Source of the DNA: Melioribacter sp051488665
GTDB lineage: Bacteria > Bacteroidota > Ignavibacteria > Ignavibacteriales > Melioribacteraceae
Direction: 5' to 3'
DNA: 64,000 nt
Assembly (NCBI RefSeq): GCF_051488665.1
Contig: NZ_JBPSEG010000003.1
Span: 124,001-188,000, forward strand
Made by a program: the position numbers and the translations under genes. Below, piece after piece: positions 1 to 8,380 of this stretch; positions within the stretch are counted from its first letter, which is position 1; every line of letters begins with the position of its first letter. The notes under the pieces were generated by a model. It made no database searches. It was given only the letters and a program-made list of their open reading frames with translations, and was not told the origin of the DNA.

Positions 1-79
1 TCTTTTCATATTCGCCCGAAGTTTACAACAAAGATAAATGTTACAATCATTAAAATAAACCCGTAATTCCGAAAATTAT

Positions 80-87
80 TATATTTG
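80..87 (+). promoter_or_regulatory. Possible -7 promoter box upstream of gpmA
   Basis: The sequence TATATTTG lies 31 bp before the gpmA start and matches the TAnnTTTG -7 element known for Bacteroidota primary sigma factors. I do not see a clear TTTG -33 partner, so this rests on one short element in AT-rich DNA. A GAGG ribosome-binding site follows at about 110-113. Confidence 0.3.
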
Positions 88-118
88 CACCTGATTTTAT
101 TAACAAATCGAGGTAATT

Positions 119-865
119 ATGTATAAGGTAGTTTTATTACGACACGGAGAAAGCGAGTGGAACAAATTGAATCTGTTCACAGGCTGGACTGACGTCGATT
201 TATCCGAAAAAGGAATCGAAGAAGCTCACCAGGCAGGCAAAGTAATGAAGGAAGAAGGTTACACGTTCGACATCGCATTTACGTCCGTACTTAAAAGAGC
301 AATCAAAACTCTCTACATAGCGCAGGAAGAGATGGATTTATTGTGGATTCCGGTAATAAAATCATGGCGTTTGAACGAACGTCACTACGGAGCGCTTCAG
401 GGTTTGAACAAAGCGGAGACAGCCGAAAAGTACGGGGACGAGCAGGTTAAATTGTGGCGCAGAAGTTACGACGTTCCCCCGCCGGCATTGGACGAGAACG
501 ACCCCCGTTATCCGGGCAAAGACCCCCGTTACAAAGACCTCGACAAAAAAGATATCCCTTTAACCGAAAGTTTGAAGTCGACGGTTGAGCGTTTTCTGCC
601 TTACTGGCACGAAACCATAGCTCCTACAATTAAAAGCGGCAAGAAGGTTATCATTGCGGCTCACGGCAACAGCTTACGCGCACTCGTGAAATATCTCGAC
701 AATATGTCGGAAGAAGAAATTGTGAATCTGAATATTCCTACGGGAGTTCCTTTGGTATACGAACTCGACGAGGACCTGAAACCGATTAAGCATTATTATC
801 TCGGCGACCAGGAAGCAATTAAAGCCGCAATCAATGCGGTTGCCAAACAAACCGAAAAGAAATAA
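119..865 (+). CDS. gpmA: 2,3-bisphosphoglycerate-dependent phosphoglycerate mutase
   Basis: Interconverts 3- and 2-phosphoglycerate in cytosolic glycolysis and gluconeogenesis through a phosphohistidine intermediate. The N-terminus carries the histidine phosphatase signature LLRHGESEWN, with the catalytic His near residue 9. The acid/base region RLNERHYGALQG lies near residue 90, and the second catalytic His is in AAHGNSLRAL near residue 180. The 248-aa length matches the dPGM family. The start follows a GAGG ribosome-binding site. The gene stands alone, with a strong hairpin terminator after its stop. The identification is secure. Confidence 0.96.
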   Translation: MYKVVLLRHGESEWNKLNLFTGWTDVDLSEKGIEEAHQAGKVMKEEGYTFDIAFTSVLKRAIKTLYIAQEEMDLLWIPVIKSWRLNERHYGALQGLNKAETAEKYGDEQVKLWRRSYDVPPPALDENDPRYPGKDPRYKDLDKKDIPLTESLKSTVERFLPYWHETIAPTIKSGKKVIIAAHGNSLRALVKYLDNMSEEEIVNLNIPTGVPLVYELDEDLKPIKHYYLGDQEAIKAAINAVAKQTEKK

Positions 866-903
866 CCGGATTTGCATTCCAATCGGATATATTTTATTAT
901 TGT

Positions 904-944
904 TTGAAAAATTCGGGTCTGGTATTAAGACCCGGATTTTTCAA
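904..944. terminator. Hairpin terminator after gpmA
   Basis: The arms at 904-919 and 929-944 (core CGGGTC / GACCCG, flanked by AAAAAT / ATTTTT) form a long stem with one wobble pair and a 9-nt loop. The T-run on the plus strand fits rho-independent termination of gpmA. The A/T flanks are symmetrical, so it could also act on the other strand. Confidence 0.8.
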
Positions 945-1004
945 TAAAAAAATCAAGGAGAAGATCGGGTCAATTTGCTACCGTAAACATCAAGGAGACT
1001 AAAA

Positions 1005-2033
1005 ATGAAAAAAGTATTAATCGCTTCGATCTTTCTCCTCATTTCATCCGTCCCGATTATATCCCAGACGGTCATTGGAAAATACGGCGGCGAATTTCTC
1101 GCAATCGGAGTCGGCGGAAGAGCTTCGGGAATGGGCGGAGCTCAGACGGCTATAGTAAACGACGTCACCGCGGGATACTGGAATCCGGCGGCGTTGGCGC
1201 ATATCGATTATCCTCAGGCAGCTCTTATGCACGAAGAACATTTCGGCAGCCTTGTTAATTACAACTACGCTGCAGTCGCCATTCCTTACGACAAAGATAT
1301 GAGTCTCGGATTTAGCGTTATAAGATTAAGCATCGACGGAATACCGGACACCAGAAACGCTCTTTACGATTCGAACGGCGACGGAATTATAGACATACAT
1401 ACCGACAGATTCGATTACTCGAAAATAACGGAATTCAACAATACCGACTGGGCGTTTTTCCTTACATTTGCCAAAAGGCAAACCGATAATTTTTATTGGG
1501 GAGCCAACGTGAAAATCATCCGGCGGGACATTGCGGAATACAGCGCGACAGGCATCGGTTTTGACATCGGCGCGTTCTACCGTCCGTTCAATTCTTTGCT
1601 ATTGGGACTAAACTTTCAGGATATTACAACAACGTTAGTTGCATGGGATACCGGCAGAAACGAATTAATTACTCCGACTTTGAAAACCGGCGCCGCTTAT
1701 TTAATCGATCTCTGGGGCGGAGTTCTTACTCCGGCTATCGATATCGACACGAGATTCGAAAACAGAAAGTTTGCCTCGAATTTGAATCTCGGTCCGGTCA
1801 GTTTCGACGTACATACCGGAATAGAATATCGGTATAAAAACATTGCGGCATTACGCATCGGTTATTCGGACGTCAAGCAATTGACAATCGGAGCGGGGAT
1901 AAAATTACCCAAAATGATTATCGATTATTCGTACTCCAGGGTCAGCGGCAATCAGGACGAAACGCTGCCCGAATCGCACAGAATTTCGCTTCTCCTTACA
2001 CTCGAAGACCTGCAGTTCAAGCGAAAAGAATAG
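1005..2033 (+). CDS. PorV/PorQ-family outer-membrane protein
   Basis: A probable outer-membrane beta-barrel protein of the FadL-like PorV/PorQ family, which in Bacteroidota acts with the type IX secretion system as an outer-membrane shuttle. An N-terminal signal peptide (MKKVLIASIFLLISS, likely cleaved after SQT) is followed by the family signature FLAIGVGGRASGMGGAQTA and the YWNPAALA motif near residues 30-65. The rest alternates in a beta-strand pattern with a calcium-like DSNGDGIID segment near residue 120. The length, 342 aa, is typical. An AAGGAG site precedes the start. Which cargo it serves is not visible; the secreted lamin-tail protein at 23836-28380 is one candidate. PorV versus PorQ cannot be decided by eye. 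Confidence 0.82.
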   Translation: MKKVLIASIFLLISSVPIISQTVIGKYGGEFLAIGVGGRASGMGGAQTAIVNDVTAGYWNPAALAHIDYPQAALMHEEHFGSLVNYNYAAVAIPYDKDMSLGFSVIRLSIDGIPDTRNALYDSNGDGIIDIHTDRFDYSKITEFNNTDWAFFLTFAKRQTDNFYWGANVKIIRRDIAEYSATGIGFDIGAFYRPFNSLLLGLNFQDITTTLVAWDTGRNELITPTLKTGAAYLIDLWGGVLTPAIDIDTRFENRKFASNLNLGPVSFDVHTGIEYRYKNIAALRIGYSDVKQLTIGAGIKLPKMIIDYSYSRVSGNQDETLPESHRISLLLTLEDLQFKRKE

Positions 2034-2082
2034 CCGACAGCTGCGTATCGGAATTTCAATTTAATCTACGGCGCTCACCGGA

Positions 2083-2571
2083 ATGCGTAATATTAAAATA
2101 TCGGTTATAATTTTATTTCTCGCCGGATGCGCGGCAAAAGAGATTTCCGTCAATACGACCCACATAACGCATGACTACTATTCTTTTGATCTGCCGGAAG
2201 GCTGGCTCGTTTTCGATACAAATTCGTCGCAAAGCGGCTATCCCTTAGTTCTTTCGAACGTATCCCGAAACGCATTCATACTTATAAACAGAATAAATCT
2301 GAATGCCGAACTTCCGCTTGCAGAAACGGCAAACCTGAGCGGATATTTTTTAAAACTTAATCTCGGAAAAAACTTCAACGGATTTTCCGATATAAAGCTT
2401 GAAGGGAATTACGCCGAATACGAATTCATAACGCCGCAAGGAATTAAAGGGAGAGTGGCAGTCAAAAAAGTTAATGAGAATTATTTTGAAATCACCGGCT
2501 ATAACAAAGTCCAAGCCGCTGATGACGAATTGAACAAAGCGCTGGAAATTATTGCGAAGTCGCTCAGATAG
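2083..2571 (+). CDS. Hypothetical lipoprotein
   Basis: I do not recognise a family. The N-terminus MRNIKISVIILFLAGC is a lipoprotein signal with a clear lipobox (LAGC, Cys16), so the mature protein should be anchored to a membrane through its lipidated Cys. The remaining 145 residues are predicted beta-rich with a DLPEGWLVF segment, which somewhat resembles small PsbP-like or DUF1795-like folds, but I cannot confirm that. It starts about 50 bp after the PorV/PorQ gene and may be co-transcribed with it. Its stop overlaps the stop of the opposing histidine kinase gene by 8 bp. Confidence 0.7.
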   Translation: MRNIKISVIILFLAGCAAKEISVNTTHITHDYYSFDLPEGWLVFDTNSSQSGYPLVLSNVSRNAFILINRINLNAELPLAETANLSGYFLKLNLGKNFNGFSDIKLEGNYAEYEFITPQGIKGRVAVKKVNENYFEITGYNKVQAADDELNKALEIIAKSLR

Positions 2572-4528
2572 ACTGTCCGTTTTGGTTGTTGTAAAGCTGC
2601 AGAGTAAATATAAATTTGCTTCCTTTGTCGAGTTCGCTTTCGACCCAAATTTTGCCTTCCAATTTTTCGATAAAATCTTTACAGAGCAAGAGACCCAATC
2701 CGCTCCCTTTTTCGCCGGAAGTGCCCGTTTTACTTATTCTTGTATTTCGGACAAAAAGTTTATCCATAGTTTCTTTATCCATACCGATACCGTTATCGGC
2801 TACGGTCACCTTAACCGTGTTATCTTCTTTTATCGCTTCAATAAAAATTCTACCGCCTTTGTTCGAAAATTTAATACCGTTGGAAATCAGATTTCTAAAG
2901 ACCGTATTTAAAATGTTTTCGTCTGCCCACACTTCGATACCCGGCTCTATCGAAGTTTCGAGAGATATTTCCTTGCTTTTTGCCACTTCTTCAAGAAGGA
3001 AGAAGTTTGTTTTGACTACTTCGTAAAGGTCTATGTTCACCATTTGCATTTCGAGTTTTCCCATCTGAGCTTGCGACCACATAAGCAGATTTTCGAGAAG
3101 CTGATAATTGCTCTTTGCCGCTCTCTCGATACTTTCGATAAACTGTTTCCTTTCGTCGTCTATTTCGTCGTAATGACTTATCAAAAAATTAGTATAAACG
3201 AAAATAGTATTGAACGGAGATTTGAGGTCGTGAGCGAGTATTCTGAAAAAAGTGTCCTTCATATTATTAAGTTCCGCCAATTCTTCGGCGGCAACTTTCT
3301 TTGCCCTGTATCTGTTGTAGATAACGACCGCGCTCAATAAAATGAGCAACGTAATAATAAGGAGAAATTTGCGCTGCCTGTCGGCAAATTCGATATCCTT
3401 GACAAGCAGTTCGTTTTCCTTTTTTTGTTTTTCATTTTCATAAATCGATTCGAGGGCTCTGACAACGGCAAGACTCTTTCTGTTGATGATCGAATCTTTG
3501 ATGTCCGTCAGTTTTTTGTGATAAACCAATGCGGTTTTGAAATCGCCTTTCATTTCGGAAAGTTTTGTAGCATTTTCATAACATTCGAGCGTTATATAAG
3601 CTATATTATATTTTTCGGTCAATCTCAAAGCCTCGTTCATTGTTTCGTCGGCTTTCGACCTATTGCCCAATTTGTAATAGATCAGCGATATGTTGCTAAG
3701 GTTTGTGGCAATACCTTCTATCGAATTAGAGGCGCGCGACAAATCCAACGCCTTTTGTCTCAACTCCAGAGCTCGTTTATAATCCCCTTTTTCAAAATAG
3801 ATGTCGCCGATACCGCCCCATACCGAAGCCAGCCCCGTTTTACTTCCGTTAGCTTTGTAAATCCTTTCCAGGTTTTGATAGTATTCAAGCGCCTCGTCCG
3901 GTTTGTTCTGTTCTTTATAAATCTCCGCAATCAAATTCAACGCAAGCGCTTTACCCTCTTCGTCTCCGATCTCTTCCCTCAGTTCTATTGTTTTATTCAA
4001 ATACTCGAGAGCTTTTTCATAATTTTTCTGGTTTTTATAGATTAATCCGATATTAATAGTGCAAAACGCCATTCCCCGTTTGTCGCCGATATTTTCAAAT
4101 ATCTTCAGACCGTTGAGCACGTATTCGAGCGCGAGGGGATTATTTCCCTGAATTCTGTAAATGCCGCCTATATTATTATACGAGTAACCGATTTGAACCG
4201 AATCTTTTATCTGTTCGGCGAGTATTAACGCTTTTTTGTAATAGTCGATTGCCCTGGCGTAGTTTCCTCTGTTTCTGTAGACCACTCCGAGCAAATTCAT
4301 TGCGCGAGCTTGCAAAGGTTTGTTATCTATTTTTTGAGCAATACGAATTGCCTCTTCGCCGGCTTCTATTGCCAATTCGGGATTAGTCGCCCTTTCGTTC
4401 CAGCAAATATCCGTTAACATTACCGCTTTTAAGGAATCGGGTTGATCGGACATACTTTTCCTGAGGCTGTCTAAATTCGGCTGTGCCCACCCCATAGCGG
4501 CGTGAATTAGTAAGATAAACAATATCAT
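2564..4528 (-). CDS. TPR-repeat sensor histidine kinase
   Basis: An orphan two-component sensor with an apparently periplasmic tetratricopeptide region. A short signal-like N-terminus ends near residue 16. About eight TPR units span residues 40-345 (for example YYKKALILAEQ, YLNKTIELREEIGD). A coiled coil leads into one transmembrane helix at about 388-405. The kinase core follows: H-box LAHDLKSP with phospho-acceptor His433, N-box NLISNGIKF, G1 box DNGIGMD and G2 box GSGLGLLLCK. The architecture is common in Bacteroidota and Ignavibacteria. No response regulator is adjacent, so its partner and signal are unknown. Its 3' end overlaps the convergent lipoprotein gene by 8 bp. Confidence 0.9.
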   Translation of the reverse strand: MILFILLIHAAMGWAQPNLDSLRKSMSDQPDSLKAVMLTDICWNERATNPELAIEAGEEAIRIAQKIDNKPLQARAMNLLGVVYRNRGNYARAIDYYKKALILAEQIKDSVQIGYSYNNIGGIYRIQGNNPLALEYVLNGLKIFENIGDKRGMAFCTINIGLIYKNQKNYEKALEYLNKTIELREEIGDEEGKALALNLIAEIYKEQNKPDEALEYYQNLERIYKANGSKTGLASVWGGIGDIYFEKGDYKRALELRQKALDLSRASNSIEGIATNLSNISLIYYKLGNRSKADETMNEALRLTEKYNIAYITLECYENATKLSEMKGDFKTALVYHKKLTDIKDSIINRKSLAVVRALESIYENEKQKKENELLVKDIEFADRQRKFLLIITLLILLSAVVIYNRYRAKKVAAEELAELNNMKDTFFRILAHDLKSPFNTIFVYTNFLISHYDEIDDERKQFIESIERAAKSNYQLLENLLMWSQAQMGKLEMQMVNIDLYEVVKTNFFLLEEVAKSKEISLETSIEPGIEVWADENILNTVFRNLISNGIKFSNKGGRIFIEAIKEDNTVKVTVADNGIGMDKETMDKLFVRNTRISKTGTSGEKGSGLGLLLCKDFIEKLEGKIWVESELDKGSKFIFTLQLYNNQNGQSI

Positions 4529-4639
4529 AATCGAGTATGCACCCTCTGTTTAAAGAACTTCCCCCAAATGATTTTCAGTGCATTCAAATATAAGAAGATT
4601 TGAGGGCTTTTTTAAATATTTTTTTCCCATTTTGTCTTA

Positions 4640-5149
4640 TCAAACCGTTTTTGCCGCGGCGCTTTCAAAATAGTCCTGAATAATTTTAATGCTCTCCTTT
4701 GCGGCTTTGCTAATGTAGTCGGCAGCCTCTCCGATCGCTTTTCTGTCAGTAGAATCCATTTCCATCAATCTTAAACCCACCTGCGTTTGATAACCGTTCA
4801 ACGCAATTACAATCTGACTCATATCTCCCATCAATTTGTGAATCCGCTCGATCGGTTTGAACAAAAAAAGCGCTGTCAGGTCTGCCAGTCCCAATCCGCC
4901 CGAAACCAGAGACTTAATTTCATCGGCATTGCCTCTTAGCGGAACGCTCAGCAACAATACTCCCAGGACAAACATTGCAATAGAAAGCGCCACAATTATC
5001 CAGTAGGTTGCGCTTAATTTGAATCTGAGATTATGAATCTCCGTTTTCCCGTCGAGCATCGAATTTTGCAAATGTTTTACAATAAATTCGTTTGCCTTTT
5101 TTCTTTGTTCAGCGTCTAACGACAACGCTTCGTTTTCTTGCCCGCTCAT
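4640..5149 (-). CDS. Hypothetical two-TM membrane protein
   Basis: Unrecognised 169-aa protein, the last gene of a three-gene operon. A charged N-terminal segment of about 45 residues is followed by one clear membrane helix (YWIIVALSIAMFVLGVLLL, about 49-67) and a second, weaker hydrophobic stretch (GGLGLADLTALFLF, about 84-97). A conserved-looking helical tail comes next (PIERIHKLMGDMSQIVIAL, about 99-117), then a long amphipathic C-terminal helix. The layout of two TMs followed by a P-x-E/+-I-x-x-x-M-x-D-x-x-Q helix reminds me of membrane modules found with TRADD-N-type predicted conflict proteins, but this is a recollection of pattern only. A GAGAGGT site precedes the ATG, 14 nt after the upstream gene. 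Confidence 0.65.
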   Translation of the reverse strand: MSGQENEALSLDAEQRKKANEFIVKHLQNSMLDGKTEIHNLRFKLSATYWIIVALSIAMFVLGVLLLSVPLRGNADEIKSLVSGGLGLADLTALFLFKPIERIHKLMGDMSQIVIALNGYQTQVGLRLMEMDSTDRKAIGEAADYISKAAKESIKIIQDYFESAAAKTV

Positions 5150-5163
5150 TTTTACCTCTCGCT

Positions 5164-5469
5164 TTAAATAAACAATTTGGCAAGAGAAGGAATTTTTTTG
5201 GCTATATCCACGGCGGCTTTTCCAAGCTCTTCAATATTCTTTTTAAGTTCCGCCTGATTCAGATTTATTCTGGAAGCTTCTTTAACCACAGTAATCAACT
5301 GCTCATAAATTTGCATGTCTTCGGTTTCCGGCAGGATTTTTTTAATTTCCTTTTTAGACAATCCCAATAGTTCATCGAGTTCTTCTTTGTATTTTCCTTC
5401 GAAAGCCTGTCGGCTTTCGCGCGCTTTTCTTCTTACCCTCTTTCGGAATTCTTCTGCCTTTTTGCTCAT
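5164..5469 (-). CDS. Small charged hypothetical protein
   Basis: Unrecognised 101-aa soluble protein between a lipoprotein gene and a membrane-protein gene. It begins with a strongly basic helix (KAEEFRKRVRRKARESRQAF) and continues as predicted alpha-helix, with no membrane segment or signal peptide. I chose the ATG at 5469 because GAGGGT lies just upstream of it. An in-frame ATG seven codons earlier would overlap the upstream lipoprotein gene. Spacing is 7 nt on one side and 14 nt on the other, so co-transcription and coupled function with both neighbours are likely. The basic N-terminus could bind nucleic acid or acidic lipid, but this is speculation. Confidence 0.6.
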   Translation of the reverse strand: MSKKAEEFRKRVRRKARESRQAFEGKYKEELDELLGLSKKEIKKILPETEDMQIYEQLITVVKEASRINLNQAELKKNIEELGKAAVDIAKKIPSLAKLFI

Positions 5470-5476
5470 TTTACCC

Positions 5477-6136
5477 TCATTCCAAATCAATTAATTCTTC
5501 GAATTCTTTTATAATGTTTTCTAGGTTTTCTTCTTTTGTTTCGATTTTTTTCTTCAGAAGGCTTATTTTTTCGGAAATTTCCGAAATTTGTTTACCCGCC
5601 TCAACGCCCAAATTACCCGGTACTGCCATTGCGATTAATTCATTCTGCAAATCCTTTACTTTTACCGTCGACCGCAAATAACCGGTAACAACCGAATTGG
5701 CATAGATGATTTTTTGATATGCGCCGTCGAGCGCGCTCAATACGCTGTCCCTCTGCGCTCTTACGGGTTTTAATTTAGAGCGTCTGTAGTTTTCCACTTC
5801 TTTCGATATTTCTTCTATTAAGACTTTTGTAAGCTCGAAATCTAAAACAGGTTTGCCCGTAGTCGAATCCATTACGAAAATTTCGCCGCCGAATTCCCGC
5901 GTTAAATTATTAACAGTATAAGGCAAATAAACCTCGTCGATAAATTCGTTTATCTCTTCTTCGATGCGATTGTAATACAAACGAACAGTTTCTAAGTGCG
6001 CGGAACGGATAGCGCTAACGTCCCTTCCGATAGTAGAATTTAGTTCAACCGTTTCTTTCGGAACGGAACTGCAAGCCAGCGCCATCAGCGCCACAAATAT
6101 TACAGACGACGATTTAATCGCTTCAGCCGTTTTCAT
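5477..6136 (-). CDS. Hypothetical lipoprotein with coiled coil
   Basis: Unrecognised 219-aa protein, first gene of a three-gene minus-strand operon. The signal ends in the lipobox MALAC (Cys22), so it should be lipidated. The mature part is almost entirely helical. Residues about 165-219 form a heptad-rich coiled coil (ISEISEKISLLKKKIETKEE). AAAGGAT lies at good spacing before the ATG. Together with the small charged protein and two-TM protein downstream it looks like one envelope module, but no enzymatic motif is visible in any of the three. Confidence 0.65.
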   Translation of the reverse strand: MKTAEAIKSSSVIFVALMALACSSVPKETVELNSTIGRDVSAIRSAHLETVRLYYNRIEEEINEFIDEVYLPYTVNNLTREFGGEIFVMDSTTGKPVLDFELTKVLIEEISKEVENYRRSKLKPVRAQRDSVLSALDGAYQKIIYANSVVTGYLRSTVKVKDLQNELIAMAVPGNLGVEAGKQISEISEKISLLKKKIETKEENLENIIKEFEELIDLE

Positions 6137-6306
6137 CTGTATCCTTTTTTCTGTATGAAGTAAATAATGGAGGAAACTGCCTGAGAGTATTTCGAATAGA
6201 GGCTAAGTTATAAACATCGCGGAAATTTATCAAGGAAAAATGTCCGCCGACCGTCGGCTTCTTAAATTTAACATTAATTTTATTTTATAGTTTGTCCTAA
6301 AACCAA

Positions 6307-6314
6307 TAACTTTG
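6307..6314 (+). promoter_or_regulatory. Possible -7 promoter box upstream of transketolase
   Basis: TAACTTTG matches the Bacteroidota TAnnTTTG -7 consensus and lies 30 bp before the transketolase start, in a 208-bp gap between divergent genes. A TTTG occurs at 6291-6294 but is too close to be a standard -33 element. Confidence 0.3.
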
Positions 6315-6344
6315 TTTTTGTGATAATGCAATTTAAGGAGAGCC

Positions 6345-8309
6345 ATGCCATACAATATCATTAAGAAAGAGGAATTCGACAAAGTACGATTTCACGAAGG
6401 CAATTGGGAAATCAGAATGCGGCTTTACGCCGAGATGTGCCGTTATAACACTCTGGTGGCAGTTAAAAAAGCAGGCTCCGGACACCTCGGTTCTTCCTTC
6501 AGCTCGTTGGATATAGTCACATACCTTTATTTAAATGAATTAAATGTATTGAACGTAGGGCTTGACGACGAAAACCGGGACATCTATTTTTCTTCCAAGG
6601 GGCACGACGTTCCCGGACTTTATTCATTTCTCCATTCGGTAGGAATTCTGCCTGAAGAGAAATTATTAAAGCTCCGAAGACTCAACGGGCTCGACGGACA
6701 TCCGGAAGTGCGAATTCCCGGAATCGAAGCAAGCACCGGTTCGCTCGGCATGGGCATTTCCAAAGGCAAAGGAATGGCATGGGCAAAAAAATATAAGAAA
6801 CGCGCCGGAATCGTTTATGTGTTAACCGGCGACGGCGAATTTCAGGAAGGTCAAATATGGGAATCGCTTCAAGCGGCGGCGCATCAACGGATCGACAATT
6901 TAATCGCCGTTATGGATCATAATAAATATCAAACCGACATGCTCGTTTCGGAAGTCAATAATATCGAAGACGTTACGGCAAAAGTCAAATCCTTCGGATG
7001 GCATGCAATAAGAATAAACGGTCACGATTTCAATCAACTGAAAAGAGCGTTTGGCGAGATAAAGGAAGTTAAAGATAAACCCAAAATGATTATTGCCGAT
7101 ACGGTTAAAGGCAAGGGCGTATCTTTTATGGAAAAGCCCGTAACGGAAACCGTATCGGGGAAAACTTATTACAAATGGCACAGCGGGGCTCCGGATAACG
7201 ACAGTTATGTGAAAGGTTTAAATGAACTGAGCGACTCGATAAAAAAATTATCCGCATCTTTGAATATAGAAATAGTTATACCGGAAAACGCTCCGGAAGA
7301 AAAAATTTCGTTCAAATCTTCAAAAGAATTTGTTACCGACGCTTTCGGAGACGCTCTGGTTGAACTCGCCAAAGAGAATCCGAACATAATCGTTCTCGAC
7401 GGCGACCTGGCGGCGGATTGTAAACTCAGAAAATTCGAATACACTTATCCCGACAGGTTCATCGAAAACGGAATTGCCGAACAGGATATGGTTTCGACCG
7501 CAGGCGGACTGGCGAGAATGGGATTAATACCCGTCGTAAATTCATTTGCAAGTTTCCTTGCAGCCAGAGCTAACGAGCAAATCTATAACAATGCGGGAGA
7601 GAAAACTAAAATAATCTACGTCTGTCACTTTGCGGGAATAATTCCCGCAGGCCCGGGTAAATCGCATCAGAGCATACGCGATATTGCGCTGCTGGGAAAT
7701 CTTCCGAACATTACAATAATTCAGCCGTGCAATGCATTCGAAACTAAAAAAGCCGTCGAATACTGCGTTAACGAAGCTAAAGAAAATTGTGCGCTTCGTC
7801 TCGTAATCGGACCTTCGCCAAGGAAAATCGTTTTGCCGGAAAATTATCAGTTCAGAATCGGCATCGGCGCCGAATTGACCGAAGGAGAAGACGCCATTAT
7901 TTTCGCTTACGGTCCCGTCATGCTGCACGAGGCTTTGACTGCATCGGAAATTTTGAAAAAGTCCGGTTTCGGTCTCAAAGTTGTAAACATGCCGTGGTTA
8001 AATAAAATAGACCTCGACTGGATAGCAGAGATAACCGACGAATATAAAAAGATATACGTACTCGAAGATCATTCCACAACCGGCGGACTGGGCGACAGGA
8101 TTCTCGACGCATTGGCTGCAGTGCATCATTTCAAAGGAAAATTGTTCGAGAAAATCGGATTGAACGATTATCCGGAATGCGGCGCTCCCGACGAAGTATT
8201 GAAATATCACGGATTGGACGGTCTTTCGCTTGCCGAAAGAATTTCGGGTTACGGAAATCTTACTGAAAAACAAGGCGAAAATTTTTATAGCGCCGAAGCT
8301 CCGCAGTGA
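6345..8309 (+). CDS. Transketolase
   Basis: Thiamine-diphosphate enzyme that moves two-carbon ketol units between sugar phosphates in the non-oxidative pentose phosphate pathway. The N-terminal TPP domain contains KAGSGHLGSS (near residue 45), the TPP/Mg motif GDGEFQEGQIWESL (near 165) with AVMDHNKY after it, and SLGMGISKGKGMAWA. The pyrimidine domain follows, with ENGIAEQDMVSTAGGLARMG (near 375) and the HFAGI / GPGKSHQ segment. The C-terminal domain runs from about 510. At 654 aa it is a full-length single-chain enzyme, unlike the split N/C subunits seen in many archaea and Bacteroidota. An AAGGAGAG site precedes the ATG. A related ketolase of the same superfamily cannot be fully excluded. 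Confidence 0.88.
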   Translation: MPYNIIKKEEFDKVRFHEGNWEIRMRLYAEMCRYNTLVAVKKAGSGHLGSSFSSLDIVTYLYLNELNVLNVGLDDENRDIYFSSKGHDVPGLYSFLHSVGILPEEKLLKLRRLNGLDGHPEVRIPGIEASTGSLGMGISKGKGMAWAKKYKKRAGIVYVLTGDGEFQEGQIWESLQAAAHQRIDNLIAVMDHNKYQTDMLVSEVNNIEDVTAKVKSFGWHAIRINGHDFNQLKRAFGEIKEVKDKPKMIIADTVKGKGVSFMEKPVTETVSGKTYYKWHSGAPDNDSYVKGLNELSDSIKKLSASLNIEIVIPENAPEEKISFKSSKEFVTDAFGDALVELAKENPNIIVLDGDLAADCKLRKFEYTYPDRFIENGIAEQDMVSTAGGLARMGLIPVVNSFASFLAARANEQIYNNAGEKTKIIYVCHFAGIIPAGPGKSHQSIRDIALLGNLPNITIIQPCNAFETKKAVEYCVNEAKENCALRLVIGPSPRKIVLPENYQFRIGIGAELTEGEDAIIFAYGPVMLHEALTASEILKKSGFGLKVVNMPWLNKIDLDWIAEITDEYKKIYVLEDHSTTGGLGDRILDALAAVHHFKGKLFEKIGLNDYPECGAPDEVLKYHGLDGLSLAERISGYGNLTEKQGENFYSAEAPQ

Positions 8310-8380
8310 TTTGAATTTCTTCAATAACTTGAATAAGTTTAAACCGTATTGAATTCTTACCATTAATTTCCGGTATTATT

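Noticed and set aside
952..998. A 10-bp direct repeat, ATCAAGGAGA, at 952-961 and 989-998
   Set aside because: It looks like a duplicated ribosome-binding site before the PorV/PorQ gene. No open frame follows the first copy, so there is no evidence of a leader gene.
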